DNA of 64,000 nucleotides. It comes from Sophora flavescens. Taxonomy: Eukaryota > Streptophyta > Magnoliopsida > Fabales > Fabaceae. The notes under the pieces are model-generated. The model was given only the letters and a program-made list of their open reading frames with translations. It made no database searches and was not told the origin of the DNA. The stretch is taken from the NCBI GenBank assembly GCA_030762895.1, contig CM061070.1:105487054-105551053 (forward strand). Reading direction: 5' to 3'. Positions 55,940-64,000 of the stretch are shown in pieces. Position 1 is the stretch's first letter. Each line of letters begins with the position of its first letter. A program made the translations under genes and the position numbers.

Positions 55940-56167
55940 TATGAATGTGTAAGTCTCAAGGTCAAAGAATAAATTCCAAAACCTTGGAAAGTGCTTCTCA
56001 TTTTTAATGCATTTGAATTAGTCGGGATTACTTGAATGTGTTGTATCATTAATTATGATGGAATTCCAACTATTCCAAAATAGCCACGGCCGTCGCGGGC
56101 ACTGGTTGACAATGTGGGAGCTTGTGAGACGAGTTCCCCATCAAATGCACTTGACTTCTTTGCATCA

Positions 56168-56941
56168 AGAATTTTGAAATAGTAAGAGTACGAATAAAAT
56201 ATTAACGGTCCATTACATACATCTGGCCTTGCCCATTACTTATACTTTAGTACTCACTATACAATACATGCCTACCCCCCTCTTGCTTTAAATTAAATCA
56301 ATTCAACTCTCCTATAGACCAACTTGTCCTCTTCTATAGTTTGATTCAGTGGTCCAACGCCAACAACGCGACCAGAGATTCTCCATCATTTAACATGCAT
56401 TTATTACATTTATTTTTAAAAGGAAATGTATAACATGTATTTCAATTTTTTTCCAAGAAAAAAGATGCAAGATGTGTTGTATTTAATTTTTTTAACGTAA
56501 GTTCGTCTTTTCTTCAGCAAAACCCTTTAAAAATTAAAGATAAAATTGAATTTCTAACTCTTCATATTCGCCGGAAAAGATGTATCAATTAACCTGCTTG
56601 ACACCTTTCAATTTCAATTTGAACTAATTTGTATTGCTTAAAACTTTTGGTATAGTGTTATGTAGACTTAATTTAACAAATCATATATTATTGTTTAAGA
56701 AAGGGAAGCAATTGGGTCCCGATAAATAAAAGGAGAAGAACGCGGGAATGAGCAAAAAGCCAAAGGCGATTGCGCGTAGATTGAGGCTGGTTGGCACCCA
56801 GATCACGAACAACCACTCGCCCTGCCGCTCGTTTTGACATTTGGCACCATCCAACTAGTAAACCACACTCACTCCCACTCATTCGCCGACGCTGTTTCAA
56901 TCTCGTAAGATTCCAATTTCAGAATCCTAAAATATTTACTA
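56168..56941. other. Unassigned sequence with a possible gene-promoter remnant
   Basis: AT-rich up to 56690. Then 56700-56930 is less AT-rich and ends in CTCACTCCCACTCATTCGCC and a possible splice donor CTCGTAAG at about 56904. This could be a 5' UTR and first noncoding exon of a host gene, but no coding exon follows. Overlapping short ORFs (56688-56900 minus, 56791-57000 plus) have no family I recognise. Confidence 0.3.
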
Positions 56942-57240
56942 CTCCCTCCCGTCTATATTATAAGCAAAAAAAAATTAATACAACATATATATTAAGGTGA
57001 TTAATTAATCTTATTTAATTTGATTAAAAAATTAGTTTTTTACCTAAATTATTCTTTATAGTAATGAAAAGTTGTTTGTGTTGTTGGGAATAGAATGAGT
57101 TATTGGAAAACAAAATTTATATTAAATGAAGGGTATTTTAGAAACAATGTCATTAAATGAATCATTGGAAAACAAAATTTGCTTATATATTGAAACAAAA
57201 GTTTTGGGATTTTTTTGCTTATAATATGGACCGGAGGGAG
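56942..57240. mobile_element. Stowaway-like MITE
   Basis: Inverted ends CTCCCTCCCGTCTATATT and the complement of AATATGGACCGGAGGGAG, with TA at both flanks (56940-56941, 57241-57242). 299 bp, no coding capacity. CTCCCTCC-type ends with TA duplications are standard for Tc1/mariner-derived plant MITEs. Confidence 0.85.
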
Positions 57241-57243
57241 TAT

Positions 57244-57415
57244 AGGAGAATATTAACAAGTGCCTTTGAGACATTATTTAAGGAACTAAGGAAGGAAAAT
57301 TTATATGAGAAATAGTATATTTAAGGTTTCGAAAAGTGTTACACTTAGTTTCTCAATATAAATTTTTCTTTTGAGTGTTTATTATCCAATACCCGTAAGA
57401 CACTTGTTAACAAGA
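57244..57415. repeat. Hairpin MITE-like inverted repeat
   Basis: The two halves pair over most of their length: TTAACAAGTGCCTT near the left and AAGACACTTGTTAAC near the right, and inner arms GGAAAATTTATATGAGAAA against TTTCTCAATATAAATTTTTC. About 170 bp. The superfamily is uncertain. Confidence 0.6.
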
Positions 57416-57504
57416 CCCAAAATGATACTAGTATTTGGGTAAGAAAGTGATTTGTTTGTAGTTGTGGCAATCAGCAAAGTGAACTATATATAAGGAGTGA
57501 TAAA

Positions 57505-58025
57505 ATGAGTTGGACATGACGGGTCAACCCATTTAGCCCTATTTTTTTTAGCGGGGTGGAACACATTTTTCAATCCACTAACTCGCTCCGACCTGCCCTA
57601 CCTAATCAGACAATAAAACAGGACGGGTTGATCCGTCAGGCTAACTTTATTTTTAAAATTTTTTATATTAATTTAAATATTTTGTTTAGGCCTACATAAA
57701 CATAATCATATAATTTTTTTTATCTATATTATTATTATGTTTATGATGTTTAAAATTTGTAACAATAATGTAATATTATTAATAGAATTTGAATAAATAA
57801 TAAACAATAAACATGTTTCCAATATTATAATAGTAGAATCATATACAAAATAAATTAATCACTCAACCGGGGCGGGATGTGATTTTCAAATAATAACATG
57901 ATTAATTTAAATATATTTTAGGGAATTAAATATTTATTTTTTATTTTTTTTATTTCGGTGGGTCAACTTGCCAACCCGCCGTTAAACAGGGCAGGGGATT
58001 ATCAACCCACTTTTAACATTTAACC
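57505..58025. other. Possible DNA-transposon remnant with GGGTCAACCC motifs
   Basis: Both ends carry ACGGGTCAACCC / GGGTTGA-type motifs in opposite orientation around an AT-rich middle (57650-57960), as in some plant hAT-related MITEs. Exact termini and a target duplication are not visible. Confidence 0.3.
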
Positions 58026-58134
58026 CGTCCCTCAAATTAAAAGTCAATCATATTAGTCCAATATTTGATGATGCTCTTCAATTTAGGGACCACAATGTAA
58101 TGAATGTTTTTCAATTTGCACTAGTGCAATAAGT

Positions 58135-58530
58135 ACTTTTTACGTCAGTTAAAATTGATTTTTTACGTCAGAATATTGACTGACGTAAATACAGCTGACG
58201 TTAATAGTTAATATTTTAACGTCAGTTGAGAACTGACGTTAAATATAAAACTATTAACGTCAGTTCTTTAACACAACTGACATTAATTTTGTAAAAATTA
58301 ACGTCCGTTGTTTAAACAACCGACGTTAAACATAAAACTATTAACGTCGGTTCTTTAAGACAACGGACGTTAATTTTGTTAAAACAAACGTCAGTTGCTA
58401 TTAAGAACTGACGTTAAAGGTTTTAATTTTAACGTCAGTTGTTTATTACAACTGTCGTTAATAGTGTACTGTATATTTTATAAAATACTATTAACGTCAG
58501 TTGTTTGATACAACTGACGTTAATAGATTT
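58135..58530. repeat. CACTA-2 left subterminal inverted motif array
   Basis: Alternating AACGTCAGTT and AACTGACGTTAA motifs, the same design as CACTA-1 at 24704-25165. A few motifs are lost relative to CACTA-1. Confidence 0.85.
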
Positions 58531-58811
58531 TTTTTTAAAAAAAAATCAGTTTTAAAATATCACTCCCCTCAGCTATCCCTGCATTTAGTAAATATCACAG
58601 TAACACAGAATATCACACACATTACAGAATTGCAAAGGAAAAATGGAACAATGGAGGGACTTAAAACCAAAACCCATGTATAGGAAAAACATAACTATCT
58701 ACAAGTATATATATATAAATTTTAGTCTCCAATGTCTAAAAACAAAACTACCAATCTAAGGATATATATATATACATGTTATTAATTAGTTTCTAAAGTC
58801 TAACAAAAAAA

Positions 58812-61804
58812 CTATTCATCTAAGTAGTGCGGAGGTATCTTGTCAATTCCGTTTTCAGCCGCATACTTGAAGAAGAATTCAGCGAAGCGCATCCTCAAGT
58901 CTCTTAACTCATCTTCTTGAATAGGCGATTGGTAGTTAAATGCCTACACACGTTCAAATAATAACAATAACATCAATGCAAGTCATCTTCAAAACTATAA
59001 TATATAATTTAACAAGCTGTTTAAATATTACCTTATTCCATCCATCCGTAATAGATGCGGAGACTATGTTCAGCATATGAAGCATCACATAATAGCCGCA
59101 CGACCACCCGTCATTTTGAAATCGAGACTACCAACAAGATTAATTTCAATGTCGGTTGAATATACATATAAATTAGTAATTATAATATTAATTATTTGAT
59201 AAATAAACTACCAAACCTTGAGGATGTTCCATACAGGATTTGCTTTAGCCTTAGAAGTCCTACTTCTCCCATTGGCGCAACTTATGCTACTCGCCTTCAG
59301 CGCGCTATCATAAACAAATAATCATGTCGATCAATTAACAAATTCATATATCATGTGTGTAATAAACTAAAAACAACTGATATTAAAACTTAAATTAAAT
59401 TTAAGATTAGTTACTTACGTATTTACAGCTTCCACCACCTCCTGTGACGGGTTTTGGTGGAGAGAGCGTAAGAATATGACAGTATGCCTAGATGGGTGAA
59501 GTACGAACAATTGGCAATGGTTTTTCATACAGTAGGGAGCCAGATATAATTCTTTCGGATTGTCTCCCAACAAGTTCCCTAAGTGTTTACTCAATGCATC
59601 GCCAGCAAAGAATTCGGGCAGAACGATTGACGGATTTAAGAAGCCGTAAACTGATGCAACGCCCTTATCAAGCTGAAGACGATGGAGATACCTAAGATAT
59701 GAAAAGGTGTGGATGTTAATTACATAATATATATATATATATATATTGAAATTAAAATAAATTATTAAATGAAAAAATACCAAAAATAAATAAGTTATAA
59801 AATTAACATTAACTTACGTGCACCAGAGACTCAAAACTGTGCTGGCCATCCAGACGTTATTTCTGCAGGCGTTCCCGAGATCGTCACCACAGAAGGAAAA
59901 TATCCTCTTTTGATCTGGGCGTGCCACCCGTCCATCGTGCTCCAATGGACATTCAAAAATCCCAAACGCATAATCCTCACCAAGTGAGAACAAACGAGTG
60001 ATAGGTGACAGTGACACCGACGTCGACTTGGCCTTCAGTTTAGGAAAAATAAAATAGATAAGTTGTTGATAATTAAAAAAAACACAACTAATTATTTGAC
60101 TAATTCGGACATTAATAATGAATACATACCTTTGTTAACATTTCGAGCTCACGTCGTTTGAAGTCCAACTCAAGCTCACGCCTTTTCATTTCCAACTCAT
60201 GCTCATGGCGTTGGACTTCGAACTCCCGCTCCCTAGCTGCCAACTCATCATCCTCCACATGTGCCCTACTATAACTCTCTTTTGTGCTCACATGTGAAGG
60301 GTTGGCATGCCCTGCGGTGTCCTGGGATGAACCGACGGAGTAAAGCTCTCTGGCAAGCGCCTGCTTGAATTCTGGGTTGGATATTAAGCTTTGCATCAGA
60401 TGTGTTGTAATAGCTGGGTTGGACATGAGGTGCTGAGTAATGTCAGCCAAAATTGATGCTTCATCGACCACCCGCTTTCGTGAAGCAGACTTGCCATAAT
60501 ATTCTTTGATGGTCACGTTCCCAGGAACACCGAGAACCCGACCAGGATGGTCTTTCTTGCCTAGAGCAGTCATCAAGACGTCCCGCCGCCCGAAGGGGAC
60601 GAATGAGCCCTGGGAGGATTGTGCTTTAAGATCCATCTACAATGAAAAAAAATGAAAAAACGTGCAAGTGAAAAGTGTTGCAAATATCTATACAAATATC
60701 AATTGAAATCAAGTTAATTATTTACTTACAATCTTATCTGCCACTTCGCGAGTGGCATCAACTTTAAAAGATCCCATCTTTGTCATGCGGCCGGCTAACC
60801 AGACATCCTCGAGGTCGATGTCCGATGGAGGACTTAATGGTGTGCCCTCAGGCACCTCTCCTGTTTCAATCCTAGCAGAGTGCTCTTCCTGCTTCGCCCT
60901 CAGCCTATCCGCCATCATCTGCTCGATCCGAGTCTGGTACCCACCCTGAGACATGGTGTGGCGGTGGACGTTCTTCGCCTGATTCTGCCGACCCTTATTT
61001 GCCTTAGCCTATTCAAACAAAAACACATAATTAAATACAGTTAAATGATCTATAAGAAGCATACAAAATTAACTTAATCAACCAACCTGAAATTCTCCAT
61101 CCTGTCGACTCCTAGCAAACATATCCCAAGTATCCTGATCGATCCAGGGATAATCCGAGAACATTTTATCAAGCCGCTTCTTCCCAGATACATAGTACCT
61201 GGTAAGATCATGCTTGAACCCATTCCAACGCTTTGATGCCATTTTCATACATTTATGACGATGATCCTCGTCATTTGGCACAGTCCAAGCTACCTACACA
61301 TTAAATACATAACAACTGGATGGATTATAACTCGAGTAATTATCTAATAATGTAAATCAAACGAATGTAAAGGTAAAATACCGCGACAGCCTCCCAAATT
61401 TGATCCTTAACGTTCTGTGGAACGTCATTCCAGTGGTTGTACTTGATGCTTACGTGCTGCTTCGCTTGTAGAAATACCCACTTATTAAATTCTTTAGCAT
61501 GGGGTCCCTGGGAATTTAGATTAGCATCGAAGGACACCTCAAGCTTCTGCCCGCTTTGCCTGTCCTTCTCTAGTTTCTTCAACGAGGTGGCTCCTCTACC
61601 CCGTTTCCTATGAGCCTGTGATGTCTGTATGGACAAAAAAATGATAAAATAGAGGGTTGTAACATTATAAACTTACATTAAAAAGAAGGAGTAAAGATAG
61701 TATATAACATGTAAACTTACACTAGAATCAGGCGTAGGCGTGATCGGGTCCTGCGTAGCCCCCACAGTGTCCTCCCGTGCATCTGGGCTATCCGACTGAT
61801 CCAT
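58812..61804 (-). CDS. CACTA TNP1/Ulp1-type protein, ten exons, apparently intact
   Basis: Predicted exons: 61804-61721, 61624-61382, 61293-61087, 61008-60730, 60636-60130, 60032-59818, 59691-59419, 59304-59217, 59127-59032, 58943-58812. All borders are GT/AG and the phases agree, giving 2124 nt or 707 residues. Residues about 30-210 resemble the plant En/Spm Transposase_24 region (YYVSGKKRLDKMF, DTWDMFARSRQDG). Residues about 275-440 include GRVLGVPGNVTIKEYYGKSA and an Arg/Glu coiled coil. Residues about 510-707 form an Ulp1-like C48 peptidase fold: NHCQLFVLHPSRH with the candidate His and WSCGYYVMLHML with the candidate Cys. The Asp of the usual triad is not present (LRSL where DSL is expected). 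Such proteins are thought to bind CACTA ends; peptidase activity is unproven. Confidence 0.85.
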
Positions 61805-61977
61805 ATGTATGCCTGTTCAGAAACAATATATATTTATTAACATATGTTATAACTCAAAATAAATACAGAAGTATAAATAAAAATAACTAGATAGGTCCTG
61901 TAGATATACAAAACATATATCCAATATAAGGACAATACGGGAGATTGAAAACTATAGTTTTTGAAGATTGCCAAGCA

Positions 61978-62095
61978 CTGGTCACGGCCTGGCAGTGATG
62001 TCCATCACGGCCGTAACGTGCCAACTGAACCAGACCCTCACAGGAAGAACTGATCACGGCCTAGCCGTGATGAGCATCATGGTCGTGACAGATCA
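61978..62095. repeat. GGCCGTGA minisatellite inside CACTA-2
   Basis: CACGGCCTGGCAGTGATG, CACGGCCGTAACG and CACGGCCTAGCCGTGATG lie upstream of the gene start. There is one more unit than in CACTA-1. Confidence 0.7.
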
Positions 62096-62220
62096 ATCAG
62101 CAGAGCAACATGCACTCAAAACCAAAAATAGAGACATTCCAAACAACTCAAACTCACAGTTTCAAGTTTCAACTACTGAGACTACAGTTTCAACATACAC
62201 TCAAAACCAAAAATAAAAAA

Positions 62221-62565
62221 ATGTGCCCTAAAGACTCACCAGAAATAGGTGCTCGCGTGGTGGTGGGGAGGGGAGCTCGAGTGGTGGCCAACGTTCGATG
62301 TGGTTACTGAGAGCAGAGGGACAAGGAGAGTTAGTGCGCAGGAAGGGGAAAGAGAGATGTCAAGTTATTTCAAAGAATGAGCGGGAAAGACAGAGTTAGG
62401 GGTTAAGAGTGTACCTCACGGTGGTGGCGAAGAAGCCCTCGTGGTGGTTGCGGTGGAGATGAGCTCGCGATTAGGGCAGAGTGAGAGTGAGAGTGAGAGT
62501 GAGGGTTGAGAGTGAGGGTTGCAGTGCAGAAGGCACGTGGGTGTAAACATTATAATCAAAATAAA
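62221..62565. other. CACTA-2 gene 5' flank
   Basis: GTGG- and GAGA-rich sequence matching CACTA-1 at 28911-29260, with a short GAGAGTGAGAGTGAGGG microsatellite at about 62480-62520. No ORF. It probably holds the promoter of the minus-strand gene. Confidence 0.4.
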
Positions 62566-63134
62566 ACAACATTTTACGTCAGTTGTTTGTAAAAACTAAC
62601 GTTAAAGGATATTTAATTAACGTCAGTTGTATTAAGAAACTGACGTTAAAAATAAAAAACTTTTAACGTCCGCTGTTGAAGACAACTGACGTTAAAAGTG
62701 TTCTGCAAAAACATTAATTCCTTTGACTACTGTGCTACCTACCCCTGAGCATTAAGTTTATAGATCAGTTTTCAAGAAAATCAGTCTCTCTTCTCTATAT
62801 AAAGTACCATTCTTCAGATAGGGATATAGGATTATTTACGTCAGCTATTTATTTAACTGAAGTAAAAAATCACACTTTTAACGTCAGTTGTATAAAAAAC
62901 TGACGTTAAAAATAAATATTTTTTATTTTAAAAACACTTTTAACGTCAGTTGTATTAAACAACTGACGTTAAAAGTGTATAAGTTTCTGCAAAAACATTC
63001 ATTCCTTTGACTACTTTGCTACTTACCCATGACTGCTGTGCTACTTACCCATGCACATTGTAACCTATAATCCTCTTAATGAGCATTAAGTTTGTAGATC
63101 AGTTTTCTAGAAAATTAGCTAGTCTCTCTTCTCT

Positions 63135-63307
63135 ATATAAAGTATCATTCTTCTGTATCAGTCTGTAATACAACCTCTTCTTTTCCTCTATATTTCGTGT
63201 GTTTTCTATTCCTTCACAAAATGGCTCTGAGACTTTTGTTATTTCTTCCTATACCTAGACTTAAAGGTCTCTGTCTTAATGGTCAAAAAACTTCTGAGGT
63301 TGAGTAA
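63135..63307 (+). CDS. CACTA-2 short ORF, copy c, with TATA box
   Basis: A 28-codon ORF (63221-63307) with the same start (MAL), LPIPRLKGLC core and TSE(V/F)E end as copies a and b in CACTA-1. It is four codons shorter near the N-terminus. TATATAAAG lies at 63135-63143. A related promoter segment without the ORF lies at about 62795. Function is unknown. A 66-codon ORF at 63402-63602 (KWPYALPHNLLIEFWKT) lies downstream and could be another exon or captured sequence. Confidence 0.4.
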
Positions 63308-64000
63308 ATCACGTAACATGGATGGTAAGGTTGGGTGAATCACGTAATGTGATTCCCTCACCTTATTTCATCCCATCCCTTCACTCTGCTTTGGCTCCAA
63401 AGTGACAGTGGTTTCAGATGGAGTATCAAGCTGGAATTCAAGTAAGGGAGGAGATGCATCCATTAAGTTTCTGAGGAGATGCATCCAAAAGTGGCCTTAT
63501 GCTTTGCCACACAACCTCCTCATTGAATTCTGGAAAACTCAGTCGCTCGACTCTCTTCTCTTGCTCACCCGTGAAGGGAACGAAGCATCAACAAATGTTT
63601 AGGATTTTAAACCCTTTCAATGTAACTTTTTATACGATTTTAAAATTTTGAATGTATCTTGTAATTGTATTATTGATACACTTCATGAATGAGATCCGGT
63701 TTGGGTAATTGATTCAACTTATACTTCGCACATATATTTTAGTTTTCAAAACAGAAACACAAAACATAAAAGCAAGTTTCACTGAAACTTTGAGGAAGGC
63801 AATGCGGAAGGGTACGTTTACTAGCTAAAAAAAATTATTAAAATAACATTTAACGTCTGTTGATGTAAGGACTGACGTTAAAAGTGAGCCACTCAACTTT
63901 TAACGTCAGTCCTTACAACAACTGACGTTAAAATTGAATTAATGAAGTCTGATATTTACAAAACTGCCACCGCCTCCTTTTTAACGTCTAGCTTTTGGTT

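Larger units (their letters stand above)
50943..56167 (-). mobile_element. Tnt1/Tork-like copia remnant, minus strand, with nested elements
   Basis: LTR (about 56167-54067), primer site TGGTATCAGAGC (about 54065-54054), gag, protease and GAG-pre-integrase can be read on the minus strand. Integrase, RT and the 3' LTR are missing, because the sequence stops at 50943 against a Sirevirus fragment. A solo LTR (51207-52821), a Tourist-like MITE and a hAT-like MITE are inserted. Confidence 0.8.
54067..56167 (-). repeat. Tork-like LTR, split by two MITEs
   Basis: The inner end TGTTGGGAAAT at 54067 (the complement of ATTTCCCAACA) is certain from the adjacent primer site. The outer end is best placed at CTTTGCATCA, 56167, giving TG..CA termini and about 700 bp without inserts; that end is uncertain because the partner LTR is missing. 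Confidence 0.5.
58119..64000 (-). mobile_element. CACTA-2, CACTA transposon continuing past the window end
   Basis: It begins CACTAGTGCAATAAG at 58119 and follows CACTA-1 in order: left motif array (58135-58530), ten-exon minus-strand gene, GGCCGTGA minisatellite (61978-62095), GA-rich gene flank, right-arm motif blocks (62570-62700, 62830-62970, 63848-63935) and a short-ORF unit. The right end would fall about 50 bp past the window by comparison with CACTA-1. The TNPD-type transposase is absent as in CACTA-1. Confidence 0.93.

Overview
This is repeat-dense plant nuclear DNA, most likely from a eudicot and probably a legume. The evidence is Sirevirus-type Ty1/copia elements with env-like third ORFs, an Athila-type Ty3/gypsy element primed by tRNA-Asp, CACTA transposons with spliced genes, and several MITE-like elements. 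I see no ordinary host gene, rRNA, tRNA or CRISPR array. The lineage is inferred from element families, not from a host marker.

Layout. Nearly all of 1-46479 is one nest of elements. The outermost is Sirevirus B (+), visible only from its RNase H domain onward (42602-46479); its 5' part lies left of the window. Sirevirus A (+, 1-42601) interrupts that RNase H. Inside the env-like ORF of A sits an Athila-type element on the minus strand (3947-33531). It has itself been hit twice: Sirevirus C (+, 7227-18022, two 1633-bp LTRs) lies in its extra ORF, and CACTA-1 (24688-31826, TAA duplication) lies in its gag. A large non-autonomous LTR element (34852-41928) has landed in the TATA box of Sirevirus A's 3' LTR.

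46480-50300 is about 3.8 kb of noncoding sequence that may be a gypsy LTR. 50310-56167 holds broken minus-strand copia pieces: a Sirevirus gag/LTR-end fragment, then a Tnt1/Tork-like gag-protease remnant cut by a perfect solo LTR of the Sirevirus C family. The LTR of that remnant carries a Tourist-like MITE and a hAT-like MITE. 56168-58118 is AT-rich with further MITEs and one possible gene-promoter remnant. 58119-64000 is CACTA-2, a close relative of CACTA-1 that runs off the window end.

Function. All retroelement reading frames are broken by stops, frameshifts or deletions, so none looks autonomous. The exception is the ten-exon gene of CACTA-2 (58812-61804, minus), whose predicted splicing gives one uninterrupted frame of 707 codons: a plant CACTA TNP1-type region, a charged coiled coil and a C-terminal Ulp1-like cysteine-peptidase fold. 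Neither CACTA copy shows a TNPD/DDE transposase. Both carry, on the opposite strand, a conserved short ORF behind its own TATA box, which is the least explained coding-like signal here. A GGCCGTGA-rich palindromic minisatellite is shared between the Athila element and the CACTA elements.
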